A stretch of DNA of 64,000 bases from Aspergillus flavus (GCF_009017415.1 NC_092406.1:1550001-1614000); one strand, 5' to 3'. Shown: positions 1 to 11,864, counted from the first letter of the stretch. Numbers and translations are program-made. Notes: a model not told the origin generated them from the sequence alone.

Positions 1-392
1 TCGAGTTGCAATCTTGTGGTTCCATTCGCATGGACAAATATTTCATAGCCTTCTGCTTTTAGCTGCTCAATGGCTGGGGCGACATCCGGCCATGCCGGCA
101 TTGAGTGCCAAGCAGCTATACATTGTTCCTTGGCCTCTCGATCGAAAAGATGTTTGTGTGCTGCATAATTCTCTAATAAAGCATCAAGAGTCCTTGCAAG
201 GGTGATTTCGATATCCTCCACAGGCTCGCCGGCAGCGATACGTGCGGCGTTAGCGTCGAAGTAGTCGTGACGCCATTTCAGAGCGATATCCGATCTTTCA
301 CTTTCTGAAATGGATTGTGGCAATGCTTTGATGGTTCCGCTGTGCCAATCTAGGCACGTGCCCATGAAGTCAAAGAAGACTGCTTTGATCAT
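1..392 (-). CDS. HAD-superfamily hydrolase, haloacid dehalogenase type (partial, 3' end outside window)
   Basis: The reading frame opens at an ATG ending at base 392 and runs uninterrupted off the left edge (130 codons seen). The N-terminus MIKAVFFDFMGTCLDW is HAD motif I (hhhDxDx[T/V]-like, here with the nucleophile Asp in FFDFMGT), and near the edge the frame gives IFVHANGTTRLQL, matching HAD motif II (hydrophobic strand then S/T/N-G). The spacing, with a helical cap insert between the two, fits the L-2-haloacid dehalogenase-like subfamily (about 230-260 residues). Many fungal members are of unknown substrate, so dehalogenation is only the family name. Motifs III and IV lie outside the window. 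Transcription is leftward and the gene has no close neighbour on its 5' side. Confidence 0.85.
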   Translation of the reverse strand, partial: MIKAVFFDFMGTCLDWHSGTIKALPQSISESERSDIALKWRHDYFDANAARIAAGEPVEDIEITLARTLDALLENYAAHKHLFDREAKEQCIAAWHSMPAWPDVAPAIEQLKAEGYEIFVHANGTTRLQL

Positions 393-1154
393 TTTCCGTG
401 GTACTTGACTTTGGTATCAAAAAAACTTGAACTAATGAGTAGGACAGATAGATACTCTGGGGCTTATATACATATATCCTTGCTGACTGGCTTTGACCAT
501 GGTTAACATCCTCGTTCACTTTCAATCCTGCTGACAAATTGTATATGCTAGGGCGCGGTAAGTTGTAACCCTAGATGCAGGTGTCAGCTGAGCTGAAAGT
601 GAGGCTTAGGCTGATAACAGGTCACTAGCGGGGATCTTTTATTGGCTACTAACCAATAATTAATCAATTAAAAAAAAAAAAAAAATACAGCAGGAGGGAT
701 TCGCTGGTGGTTACCCACCCAACTACTAGCCTTTCGGTGTGTAGCTTCTGCGCGGTCAATAGATTATTACATGCACCTGCAGAATAAATATAGATACAGA
801 AGCTATAGTGTAAAGGAAGAGTAAATAGTACAACGCAGAGACAATAAACTTGTCACACAAGTTAAAAAATAGATTGACAGGATGAGCTACGAGTATAAAG
901 GAGAACAGACCAAGTTCTTCACACACCCTTCATACACCATAGTAGTACAACTCATGAGGCATTTATGATATGCATTTGCCATATAGAAAATATAATATAT
1001 CTCCTTTGTGCAGCGAGTAATATGGGCCGGGTACTGTGTGCAACGGCTTTTGTTCTATATTACCTGTTCTATACAGTCTTCTCTGGTACATATTCTTTAC
1101 ACATTGAACCTCCGTTCTCAGCCGCGAGTGCACTTTTCCAAATGTCGAGTTTTA
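393..1154. other. Intergenic, no gene recognised
   Basis: This stretch lies between the start of the HAD gene and the 3' end of the coiled-coil gene. It holds an A-rich tract at about 669-686 and otherwise AT-rich sequence. The short open frames on the plus strand between 965 and 1202 show no recognisable protein signature and are considered chance. Confidence 0.6.
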
Positions 1155-2403
1155 TTATATTCTGTACCCACTGCCATAGCCTGCTGCTGTAAAAATACCT
1201 GAGTCGGCAAAAATCGGGATAGATTGAATCCTCTGCTGGGACATTTCTGCGGAACCCGGGATGGTATTCGTATTAAATTGTAGGTATTGCGAAGGCAATA
1301 CAGTTGGCGACTCGACGGCTAGTATCGCAGCAATATGTTCCAACAGTCTATGGCGTATGGTGACTCGATTTTCCACCGCATGCTCCAACATCCCAGTCCA
1401 TCTGTCAATGGAAAGATCAATATCCATTAATTCCTGCTCGCGTTCCAGCATTCTACCTTTCCATTTCGGACCAATCCAAGTTGCAGATGTGAGATCTCGG
1501 ATTTTCTGCTCTTGGAGAATGCGGCGATCTGATTTAAGGGAGGTGCATCTGTCTTGGAGATATTTGCAGTACTCCTCCATCGTAACTAGCTCCTTTTATT
1601 TGTCAGACTAATCCTCATTCAGAAGAAATGATTTGGATGGTCTGGAAGAGCATACCTGTGAAAGTGTTGCGACTTCATGTTTGCTTAGGACTTTCAGCTG
1701 CTCGGCCTGGCGCTTCGCATGGGTTTGAAGTTCTTTTAATTCCGGAGCTGGCAGGGTCAAGTGAGCGTTGGCTGAGATCACTCCAAGATGAAGCATAGTA
1801 GGTGCAACTTGTTGCACGTTAACATGGTATTCGATTTTACTCCGTCGCTCTTGTTCCGCAGCAGGTGCATTCGAAGGAGCTCTTCCTGGTGAAGGTTCCC
1901 TGCGAAGGGAGCTTCCTGTGGATGACGATAGCTGACGTCTACAAAGGTATACGAGTTGCTTGGATCCTTGTTGTGGTGTGAGATAACAACAGTTGCTCGA
2001 TGTAGGAGACTTTTGTGGAGACGCCATAGTCGATGAGTTTGTCGCCTCCGTTGGGAGCACTGGCAGAGGCTTTCCCATTTTAGACATCAGCTCTTTGGCA
2101 GGTACAGGCACAGTTGCGGGAGACTTCGAATTATCCCTGTTGTTCTTCAAGTAGTTATACTTGGGGTATCCGCCATTCTTTGACAATTGTTTATATCCTC
2201 GTTTATTGGAAAGAGCATTTGTCGCTGGGATTGGGTTGAGGATAGCCTTGAGGAAAGGGTTCTCACTTGACCTAGCGTTGCTTGAACTGCTAGAATTGTC
2301 GTCGATAGGATACCAACCGGGAATAGTTGCTGTGCGATTTATTAGTATATTCACTGTATAAATTGCGCGACTAGGTTTAAGTTTGGGACGAACGGGAATC
2401 CAT
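1155..2403 (-). CDS. Fungal coiled-coil protein of unknown function
   Basis: Three exons are proposed: 2394-2403, 1656-2329 and 1155-1592, giving 373 residues. The first exon is only ten bases (MDS plus one base). It is preferred over the longer in-frame ATG at 2456 because the intron 2330-2393 has a good branch site (TACTAAT) and a CACAG acceptor and brings MDSPTIPGWYP into the main frame. The second intron (1593-1655) is phase 0. Residues about 1-220 are Ser/Pro/Lys-rich and probably disordered. The C-terminal part, from about PELKELQTHAKRQAEQLKVL onwards, is charged and heptad-like and should form a coiled coil. It resembles fungal proteins with a helical region that includes a 'LxELDxSIDxWxxxLE' pattern (here MDIDLSIDRWTGMLE). 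I cannot name a function. Confidence 0.7.
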
Positions 2404-4958
2404 AATAGAACAAGGAGTTCGTGGGACTTGACTGATTTCCCAAGGCGAACAGTCATTCAATGGCGTGCTAGACCTAGGCCTAGGGCTGGTTTTGTCTCTT
2501 GACACGTTCGTGGCCTTGCTTGTAACCGCTGTGCTACCCACACCAAAGGATGCGAATCTCTTGATTGCAACTAGACACTGTTGCCCTCGCCATTCTCGGG
2601 CTTGACTGGTGGTGCAATCATTGCTTCGGTACCCGGCCTAAGTCACTATGTGTAAGTTGCTAGTCATTTGCCATACTATGGTGAAGCGAGTCGGCTTACT
2701 GTCATATTGGAGTTCTCGGAGCAATCACAAAGTAGAAGGGTTTGCGTGCAATCACCTCACAGCCCTGCCATTCTTCTGTAGGTTAACTTATCACATAGGC
2801 GCAGCATATATGTTATAAAGCTGGGAAGAGAAAATTGGAGAAGCGGTTCATATAAGATAATTCTAGATACCCTAGATACCAATTACTTATATATCATACA
2901 GCGTCCCCGAGAATAGTATATTCTACTACCTCAACCTCGGATACAATTACAGTCTAGTGGCAATTGAGCCTGGATCTGGAACGACCTTCCATCTCGAAGA
3001 ATGTAACCCTCATATATTTGACGTCTAAGTGACACGAACTATCCCCAGCGTCAGTGAGACTGCAATAACTTGAATAGGAAGTTTGACCGAAAGTTAGACG
3101 CCTTGTGACGTATATGGCGAACGGCTGATGGGATTTGGGAAGGGAAGCCGCTGGCTTGGTGTACTAAGCGAGTTTTGATCGATGTTTCAGATTTCGAACC
3201 ACACCACTAATATGGCCTATATATCAAGCCCACTGGATAGAGTTTGGTGTACTCCGTACAAAGTGGACCTTTACACGCTGCCTAACCGAAAGAAGAGAAA
3301 AAAAATGACTCGTGGTTCGGGATTCAAACCGACATAGGAGCACCACTGAAAACTGTTGAGAACGAGAGGATCTCCACTTTGCACTTACGCACAGTCGTTC
3401 CTTGTCCCACAGGGTTTGCGTACCATTAGATCGTAGAGTAGTACAAGGCTTAAATCAGTAAGTTTGTGGCATTTCGCATAGTCCAGTCTTAGAGCTCATT
3501 TATACTATCCGTACAACAGTTACATCGTAACCATGCGATCCAATACTTTCGTGGCACAAGGGCAGTCCTTAGTGAAGTTCTGTGTAGCTCAGGTCGATTA
3601 CCCCTGAATATTGCAAACTAAACTATGCACGCATCAGCTTTAGTTACAGTTTGATCTCTCGACATTCTGTGGATTGGGACCCACTGTTTGACACATAGGG
3701 TCCTCGCTTAGGACCGACTCCACTTTCCCACGTGGACAATCTAGCTAGAATTTACGAATAGTTCGTACCCTTTCCCGTGCCGACTCTCGATATCTGCCGG
3801 GTGGAAACCCTTGCCTTGTATTCTTTGATTGGGAAATGCTGTAGTCATAGGATTGACACTCAATGGATGTAATCGTTGCTGTAAATAGTCTTTGGACTTG
3901 GCGATTATATGAAGCTCTATTCGATGTATTTAGTAGAGATTTGATTCCCGATTGTCTTTCCTGAATCTTTCAATGTCTTCAATTTCAACTTCCCAGCATA
4001 TAGGACTACTGGTATATTGAACTTGCGATGTATCTTTCGTTCATCTGCTAAGTAGATGATATCGAAAACATTACCGTGTTCTCTCCACTTAAGGGTTCTG
4101 GAAACCAGGGTCAGGAATGTGATGCAGATGTTTTATTGGTAGTTGGATTACGGAGAATAGTCAGATTTTCGTATCCAACTCGAATGATCGATAGTTTCCT
4201 TCCAAACAGGACATAGTATGTTTCACTCTTGAGATTTTACCACAATCATTTTAATAATAGGTTTAGGAGTCATCGTCACATAGGGCAATATTCCTAATTA
4301 GGTTTAGACCTTACATAATACCCCGTACTAACTCTCCCGCCTACCTGAATAGATTTTTGACTGGCAGAATTTAATCTCAATGGTGTCTGGGAGACGAAGA
4401 GTGTGTGGTACCGCTCTAATGGTTTGTACCGCCTATATTAAATTTGTTTTAGCCCAGCACTAAGATCTTATACCACCAGATCGATATCTACCTTAAATAA
4501 ATAGAGATTAATTGGCTTGGCGTATACACTGTGGGTATAGAAGAGAATGATAAAAGAGCCATTTCTTACCTATATAGGGTCTCATGGGACATCGGATATG
4601 ACGAATCCAGTGATACCATGGATGCTTATAGTTCTATATACAGATAAAAAGGTCTGCAATGCGATTCAGAAAAGAGGGCGGTCTTACTTCAGGCAAATAT
4701 TTGATTAGGCAACGTTGGGCATCGTGTGGTTTGAAAGGATGGCCTCATCGCAATCATATGTACAGATCTACTCCGGGGAGACGTATATTAAAGGGGTAGG
4801 GTGATAGAAGGTCGGTAGATCGGTGCTAAGCGATATTTATGATAACTAGAATGGCTGATCGAGTCGGAAATCTCTCGAAGAAGGCAGCTGGGCTTCTATA
4901 ATGAACATGTTCCATGTGCGTATCCGACTGGCCCTCCGTTACTCATACAGGACTAGAT
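2404..4958. other. Gene-poor 2.5 kb stretch
   Basis: No open frame of 60 codons or more and no recognisable protein similarity is present on either strand. The base composition is not extreme and stops are dense in all frames. It could be old, fully decayed sequence or a long regulatory or non-coding spacer. I saw no terminal inverted repeats or long terminal repeats. Confidence 0.5.
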
Positions 4959-5832
4959 CTATCTAGTCCAGAGCCTTTCGAAGCTCCTGTAGCTTCGTCT
5001 ATCAGGAATACTTTCAAGCTTTTCCGGTAGATACCAAATCACCCATGCGGTCAGGACAACTATCATTTGGTATCCATCGAATGCATAAGATGGCCATTCA
5101 TTTTCCACAAGGAAGACAATTCCGCCAGCCATAGTCAGGCGCATCACGTTGCGCCCGAAGGCAATGATGCTAGTTGAGAGACCGAAAAGTTGATTCCACA
5201 TTTTCCAATTAGACAACAAACCGTTGCAGGCCTCTGTTGGATAGCGGCATTATCATGACAATATTGCCCGTGAAGATAAATCCCCAGAATATAGCCTGGC
5301 ATACATAAATGGCAATTGTTATCTTGGTTCCGGTAGCGATTGTGGCAATCGATGTAGATGCGACAGTCATGATGCCCCCAATAGCCTGGAGTAGGCCCAG
5401 AATGATGTTACGGCTAGGCTGAGAGGGATCTTCCCCCGTATTTTGATAAAGCAATGTTCCTCAAAGCCTAAAGCTTGAGCGAGTTTTATCTGCGTCATGT
5501 TGACGGAAAACATAATCAAGGTCGGCCCTAGTAATAAAAAAACCGATTAGATGCCGTATGCCGCTCGGTTACAGACATCCAGTTAGAAAATAAACGAGCC
5601 GTATATCCTACTAGCTGAACTAGACGCGAATTTTGAATTAGAGTTTTGGCAGCGAAGGTGCAAGGGGCCACCTACAAATAGCTCCAAGGACGAAGAAGAC
5701 GCCATACCAGGTCTTGACCTGGATAAGACGAAATCACAGAACGGAGGCTATGCTTGAGAAAGAAATCACAGCAACAATGGCAAGTGCTGTGGTTGGAGTA
5801 TACTCGTACAGCGCACATTTTGTTAAAGTCAT
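4959..5832 (-). pseudogene. Decayed RTA1-like lipid-translocating exporter gene
   Basis: Pieces of one multi-pass membrane protein lie in order in different frames. From an ATG ending at 5832 the frame reads MTLTKCALYEYTPTTALAIV, the usual RTA1 start (YEYxPSxALAI), then hits a TGA at about 5734-5738 just before FRLIQVKTWYGVFFVLGAIC, which is the family's second conserved segment. A middle block (5209-5454) holds PSRNIILGLLQAIGGIM, the place of the family's QxxGGGxM segment, and TGTKITIAIYVCQAIFWGF. After a frame change near 5215 the last block (4959-5219) holds ENEWPSYAFDGYQMIVV, matching the terminal E(W)xxYxFD segment. RTA1/RTM1/RSB1 proteins are seven-helix plasma-membrane proteins linked to lipid flip-flop and toxin resistance. 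At least one stop, one frame change and a degraded stretch around 5460-5660 make it a pseudogene. Confidence 0.72.
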
Positions 5833-6496
5833 GATGCTGAGAAACGTTCTGTAAAATCAACGTAAAAAGAGAGCGTGTAGTAATTGATGCAGAAAGTCCC
5901 AATACTGATGCCTTCATTAGAAGGATATATAGGGGTTAAAATCTAGGCAGTCGCATTGAATATTTCAGAAGTATAGTTCTTCTAGGCAGCGGATAAGAAT
6001 ATATTGGGTTGACAACAATTGGTACTAGTAGTTTCAAGATCGCCAGCCCCGCTCCCAAAAAAGCCTTGCAGACACGCCATAGTTGAGTCTACTAACCAAA
6101 CCTGAAATGATTCAGAGACCCATACTATTCCAAATGGGATCAGTTTAGGCCCCTCCCCGCTGCCATACTATTATGTTGGCTTTAGGGTTTACAGATCTTC
6201 CGTCGTATTCGGATTCGTCTTCGGGTTAGCCTTCGGGTTCAGTCACTTCAGTGTCTTAGCCTGACTCAATTTCTGTACGATCTAAATATGATCTGGAAAG
6301 AGGCGTTCTACTACTGAGTCAATAATTTCTATGTGAAATACAATATCACACAGTTGCGCCTGGCTATCTTTAGCCTCATGGTTAGCAAAAGTCGTACGAT
6401 TGCCGTACACTGCATATAAATAGCGCTACTCATTTTACTATATTTTGGTACTATCAATTGCTTCGAACGACCATCTGCGTTGTGCGACTCGAAAGG
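5833..6496. other. Intergenic, upstream of the P450 gene
   Basis: No gene is seen. Around 6200-6242 there is a run of imperfect CGGGTT/CGGATT-type hexamers (for example TTCGGATTCGTCTTCGGGTT). The P450 promoter should lie in the last few hundred bases; a TATAAATA-like element is at about 6414-6422. Confidence 0.5.
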
Positions 6497-8249
6497 ATGC
6501 TTCAAGAAATGAGCACTGCGGCGTTGGTAAACGCCAAATCTGTCCTAATAGCCACAATCTCAGCGGTATTTCTCCTACGTAAGCGAATAAAGCTTCTGCT
6601 AACAATGAGAAATCTAGCCAATTATCTACATGTTAGGCATGGCCATCTACAATGTCTATTTTCATCCATTGAATCGGTTCCCTGGGCCGGTATCGCATGC
6701 CATTTCTCGCATTCCATACTTCTATCGTGCAGTTCGCGGTACACTTCCGTTTGATATGCTCAAATTGCATGAACGCTACGGAGATATTGTTCGTATTGCT
6801 CCTGATGAGCTTGCATTCTCTCACCCTGATGCTTGGAAAGATATCTTTGGCCATAAGAATGGAGAGCCGGAAATGGCCAAAGCTGCGTGGTTCTATCGCC
6901 CACTCAATGAGCCTCTTCACATTGTCAATGAGGACACTGATGAACATAGACGGTTGCGCCGGCAAATGGCCCATGGCTTTTCAGAGAAAAGTATGAGAGC
7001 TCAAGAGCCTATCATCCGGAAGTACGTTGACCTCTCACTCGAGAAGCTCTATCAAAGCTGCAAAAATGGCAGCCTGGTGATTTTGGATTGGTATAAATTT
7101 ACAACGTTCGATATCATCGGCGACTTAGCATTTGGAGAGCCTTTTGGGTGCTTGGAAGGCTGCAACTATGACCAATGGATCAAAGGAATTTTCAAAGGAG
7201 CATACTTGGGCTCTTTTATGCAGGCGTTATCATTTGTTCCTCGATTGAAGAGCACACTCTTGTTACTAGTCCCGAAATCCATGCAAGAAGCCCACCAGAG
7301 ACACAAAGAGTTGACAAAGGCTAAGATGCTTCGTCGAGCCGCTATCACAGAAAAACGTCCAGATCTTATTGACGGCTTGCTGAGGAATAAGGATGAACTT
7401 GTAAGTCAAGTTGTTGCCCGTGCTTCCTGACTCCTTAGAGATTTCACCTAACTTAAGTTTGGCTAGAAACTTGGCCTTGACAAACTGATTGCCAATGCCG
7501 AGATTTTGATCATTGGAGGGTCTGAGACAACTGCATCACTCCTGAGTGGAGTTACCTATCTCTTGCTGCAGAATCCCAATGCCTACGAGACGTTGAAGAA
7601 CGAAGTCCGTTCCAAATTCAATCATCAAGAAGAGATCAACTTGATCAGTGTCAACAAGCTGTCATACATACTAGCCTGTCTTGATGAGGCATTGCGCATG
7701 TATCCTCCAATCGCCAATGGCCTTCCTCGTGTTTGTCCAAAGGAAGGCTCTTGGGTTCTAGGTGAATACATACCGGGGAAGGTAAGTACATATTGAAACT
7801 TTTATTATTCAAGCTTGGTTGGAGCATCAGTTTAGAAAGTGCTTACCTGGTAACATGTACGGATACAGACTGTTCTATCTATTCACCAATGGGCCCTGTA
7901 TCGCCGCGAAAAACACTTCAAAGATCCCAACACATACCACCCGGAGCGATTTTTATCGAGTCCAGAGTTTTTAGACGATCGCCGTGATGCATTCCAGCCG
8001 TTCCATACCGGTCCAAGGAATTGTTTAGGGAGAAAGTATGTGTTGCACGATTCCTAGTGTATTGAATATCTACTCACAGATGACATAGTCTTGCATACAG
8101 CGAAATGCATCTCATTCTCGCTCTTGTTATATTCAACTTTGACATGAAGATTGCCGCAGAGAGCAAAAGATTGGATCAGACAAAGAAATTATCTGATGTG
8201 GGATAAAGGGCCGCTGAAGGTATATTTGAGACCAAGAACTAGTATATAG
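6497..8249 (+). CDS. Cytochrome P450 monooxygenase with probable 3' frameshift
   Basis: Five exons are inferred: 6497-6565, 6618-7400, 7467-7781, 7869-8035 and from 8101. The N-terminus is a membrane anchor (VLIATISAPIIYMLGMAIY after splicing) followed by the proline hinge PLNRFPGP. Family signatures are complete: I-helix GGSETTAS, K-helix EALR (ExxR) and heme loop FHTGPRNCLGR with the thiolate Cys. The usual intron falls just after this loop. In the last exon the literal frame stops at 8204-8206. Skipping one A of the AAAA at 8165-8168 restores a typical P450 tail (NYLMWDKGPLKVYLRPRT) ending at 8247-8249. The gene is therefore either recently frameshifted or carries a sequencing error. It looks like the P450 types found in fungal secondary metabolism (CYP65-like). 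The substrate is unknown. It neighbours a secreted FAD oxidase in the same orientation. Confidence 0.85.
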
Positions 8250-9306
8250 TGTATAATAATCAATTCTGCCCCTGTGTCTTTATATAAAACCAGCAACCCA
8301 AAGAAAGATTGCTCTGCGTGATTTAGACACGAAGGCTTCGTCCCGCTAATACAGAGCTACATTAATACTTCTTTTCGTAGCCTATACAAAATTCTCACAC
8401 ACGAATTTAGAGTTTCAAAATCAAGAGGTTAACGGAAAGAAAACGAACAGGGTGACTTTGAATCTCATAGACAACAATATGGGACCGATCGTGAGTGAGG
8501 TAACCTAACGACTAGCCTACACCACGTCTAGCAGAAAGATCGACCAGCATCAAGAGCGGATTGATTGGTGACCGGAGACTTTTACTTATCTCACAAATGG
8601 TCAAATGTAGCTCAACATACCATAAGCCATCTCAGTGCTGCAGAAAAGAGACCTCCCCATTGCATCTTTCAAAGGTCCTGCTCAAGATGCCGAACTGGCT
8701 TCTCTCGAGTTCAACTCACGTCTTGTCTACACGAATGCGTGTACGTGCACCGAAGTCTTGCTCCTTTGATTAGCCTTGTAAGAATTCCTCGGATGTGCTC
8801 GGACTGACCAAACTAAACATCAAACTAACTCAGCGATGATCTTTCCCTGTAGGGTGATTAGTTAACTCAGGTCCGAATTTAAACCCAAATACGACTCTCC
8901 TTGATCATACTTTCTATAGTTAATAAGCTATGATGTTCGGGTTCGTGTTCGGATTGGATCATGTACCCCACTTTTATGGTTTCATACTATCTTCCTATGT
9001 ATGTCGTTCTTAAGAAGAAGCCTAGCTTCCCCAACTCCACAAAGAAGATCACAATTTTTCGTTGAAGCCTAACGGCAGATTAATGGACCGGTACGCCAAT
9101 CAAAATGAATCGAACGAGGCCATAATCATTGGAACCTGTCTAGAAGCAGGAATTTAGGCTCCATAGCTCCATCGGTGGATACTATGAGACTATCAGAGAT
9201 CTCCTGGAGATTTGTCAATCTTTTAAATAAATAAAAGTGTTATGCCTCTTGATTCAATCGACTTGTCGCTTTCCAAACAGATCCTCTTCATATTGATCAA
9301 GACAAC
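8250..9306. other. Intergenic between P450 and FAD oxidase
   Basis: No convincing gene is seen; the short open frames at 8561-8807 lack any signature. A GGGTTCG-type hexamer run is present at about 8935-8958. An AATAAATAAAA stretch at about 9225-9237 is a likely core-promoter region for the downstream oxidase. Confidence 0.5.
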
Positions 9307-10997
9307 ATGAAACTCTTCTATCTCGCCGGACCTTTTATCTGGTCTCTAGCATCTGCTAGCTTGAGCCCTTCTCCTTCGACGACAGGTTCTTCGATCAGCA
9401 CGCCCAGCGGTAACGTGCAGATTACCAAGAACGAGCAATGCGCATGCAGGAAACTCACCCAGTCCTTTGGACGCAGCGTGATTCTGCCTGGTCAGAAAAA
9501 CTATACCCAACAAACTGTTGATGACTACTGGGACATTCGAGCCGTTCTTTCCCCGGCATGTGTATTCGTACCTGACACAGCCGATGCAGTTGCCAGTGCT
9601 CTTCAGATTCTCAGTGCATGCAATGCTCAGTTTGCAGTTCGTGGTGGCGGTCATATGAATGTGAGACTCTATTTCTGATTTCCAACGTGACGGGCCACTA
9701 ACCCGATTGTAGTACCCCGGTTCTAACAATATCGACGGTGGCGTTCTTGTTGCCTTAAGCGGGTTGGACTCTTACCAGGTTCACAATGACACGATTGACG
9801 TGGGCCCAGGTCTGACCTGGTATGATGTTTACAAGGCCCTGGCGCCCTATAGGCGTGCTGCTATTGGTGGGCGCTTGAAGACCATCGGTGTCCCCGGTCT
9901 AGCATTGATCGGAGGTTTCCATTATTTTAACAACAAGTACGGTTATGCCATGGACAATGTTGTCAGCTACGATGTTGTTCTTGGGAATGGCACTCAGGTT
10001 GTAGCCTCAAATGTCTCGCACCCCGACCTGTTCTGGGCGTTGAAAGGTGGTGCCAACAACTATGGAATTGTTACCAAGTTTACCTTGAATACCTTCGATC
10101 TTCCTCAGATTACCACCAGTATTCAAGTGTTCAACGAGACCTATTTTCCTTCCTTCTTCGAGGCTATGTGCCACTCTGCCAGCGTGGACGAAAAAGACCC
10201 CATTGCCGCCGGAATGATCGCTACTGTTGCATACAATGCGACTACCAAGGTTGCTTCTGCCTCACTCCTTGGTGTACAGGAAGGCGTCAGCAATCCCCCG
10301 TCCCAATTCGCTAACTTCACCAAGATCCCTGCAACGCGGCGGATTAACAACGTGACCACTCTAAGCCAATGGGCCGAGACACTTGATTCACCGAAGCAGA
10401 TGTTTCGGTAAGTTCCTTGCAGCCTGGAATGCTCATATTCACTCACTAAGAGATAATAAGTGTCATGTTCTCCCACAAAACCATGAAACCAGATCCTGGC
10501 ATGCTCTATTCCATCTACAAAGCTTGGAAGGCCGCTGTCGACGACATCTCCGATGTTGAGGGCTTATACCCAACTTTTGTACTCAATGAGATCACACCAA
10601 GCTCTCTCCGCGTCGCCCAGACCAATGGAGTTGGTAACGTTTGGGGTCTTGAACCCGAGCCTCTTATGAGTGAGTTTAATCCATGCCATTGCCCGTCAAT
10701 AAACTATACTTATGTGGTACTCTAGTTTGGCAATTCAGCACTGGATGGGCCAACGCCCAAGATGACCTGCGCGTTGAGGCCTGGGCCCGTCAGCTGACAG
10801 AGCATCTTCACTCTATCAATCGGGAAAAGGGCCTGGCCTCGGAATTCATCTACATGGGCGATGCTGGTGAGTGGCAGGACCCTTACGCGGGATTCCCCTA
10901 TGAGAATGTGCAGCGTATGCGTGACATTCGCGCTGCCTACGACCACAAAGGGATCTTCTCGACTCTCAGCTGGGGTGGTTTCAAGCTGGGACTTTAA
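9307..10997 (+). CDS. Secreted FAD-linked oxidase (berberine-bridge-enzyme-like)
   Basis: Four exons, 9307-9660, 9713-10407, 10461-10669 and 10726-10997, join in phase to a 509-residue protein. It starts with a signal peptide (MKLFYLAGPFIWSLASASLS). The FAD-binding type 4 (PCMH/VAO) fold is shown by CVFVPDTADAVASALQIL, then RGGGHMN, where the His normally carries the covalent flavin. GGFHYFNNKYGYAMDNVVSYDVVLGNG and HPDLFWALKGGANNYGIVTKF are also typical of the family. The place of the second, cysteinyl FAD link seen in bicovalent members (GxCxxVG) is filled by GRLKTIGVPGLALIGG without a Cys, so only one covalent bond is expected. Such oxidases act on sugars, phenolics or secondary metabolites. 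Several N-glycosylation sequons fit secretion. Proximity to the P450 suggests, but does not prove, a joint pathway. Confidence 0.92.
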
Positions 10998-11390
10998 GTC
11001 CCATGGAAAGCTTTTCCTGAAAGGCAAAGTCGCTAATACTGACTAAACATGTAGATGCAAGAGAAAATCGACATGTTGTGGAATTAATAGCAATTTGAAA
11101 GTACGATTGCAATGAGAAATTATTCTCAAGCGGCCGTTCTCGGGCCCTTGCCCACAAGCTGTAGTTTTGCCCAATGCATTTTCGCTATTGTGTTAATCAA
11201 TTATCACCTTCCCACTATTCCAATAGCGGCTCAGACTTTGTGAAGCTCTCATCCTATACAAAATTTCTTGGCCCGTAGTATTGCTGGCTACACAACAACT
11301 GCAAAAGTCACGCTCAACCCATCAGCATCTGAAGCCAGATCTCCAGTGTCCAGCCATGATCCTTCTGTCGGAGACACAACCTGAGCGTGT
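10998..11390. other. Convergent intergenic spacer
   Basis: The spacer lies between the 3' ends of the FAD oxidase (plus) and the four-helix membrane protein (minus). It should hold both polyadenylation regions. No other feature is seen. Confidence 0.5.
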
Positions 11391-11864
11391 CTATAGTTTC
11401 ATCCTAGCTAGTCCCGCCTGTCCCTCATCTGTGAATACAAGCAGTCCATTCATATAACCGATCTCCCAAAGTGCTGGATACCGCCGGTGGAACCATATAG
11501 GATGGTCCGAGGCCCCGAACCATCCCAAGTGTCTGTCCAGGTTGTAACAGAGATATTGACATGTACTGAGAACCAACAACGTCAAGATTCCAGTGAAATG
11601 AGCAGCCTTCTTTTCGTAGTAGTGGTCCACAATGAAGGAGTTTATGAGGCCGCCCATGGTTCCACCCATCCCTAGGGGGCAGAACACAAGCGTCCACATA
11701 ACCTTGTACAAAAGGTCGCGCGTGCCGGTCATGATGAAAATACCGACGGCGAGGGAAATGGCTTCGATGAAAAGATAGCTGAGCCAGGAGAGGAGGAATG
11801 GACGGATGTACGGCGCTATTTTGTAGTCGTCTGGCGTAGTGGTGATTAGTTGATATTGAGCCAT
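11391..11864 (-). CDS. Small four-helix integral membrane protein, function unknown
   Basis: A single-exon frame encodes 157 residues. Four hydrophobic segments are visible at about residues 22-45 (IRPFLLSWLSYLFIEAISLAV), 52-75, 90-108 (FTGILTLLVLSTCQYLCYNL) and a weaker one near 133-148 (ALWEIGYMNGLLVF). Small residues (GMGGTMGGLINSF) and conserved-looking aromatic/histidine patches (DHPIWFHRRYPALWEIGY) sit between them. It resembles hypothetical membrane proteins of other Aspergilli, but I do not recognise a named family. It points toward the FAD oxidase, so the two are convergent. A competing overlapping frame on the same strand has no hydrophobic pattern and is ignored. Confidence 0.7.
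   Translation of the reverse strand: MAQYQLITTTPDDYKIAPYIRPFLLSWLSYLFIEAISLAVGIFIMTGTRDLLYKVMWTLVFCPLGMGGTMGGLINSFIVDHYYEKKAAHFTGILTLLVLSTCQYLCYNLDRHLGWFGASDHPIWFHRRYPALWEIGYMNGLLVFTDEGQAGLARMKL

Noticed and set aside
3312..3340. TTCGGGATTCAAACCGA, resembling a tRNA T-arm on the minus strand
   Set aside because: The stem lacks one base pair and no acceptor, D or anticodon arm can be built around it, so no tRNA is called.
8561..8807. Overlapping plus-strand frames after the P450
   Set aside because: Two overlapping frames of similar length with Ser/Cys-rich translations and no signature; considered non-coding.
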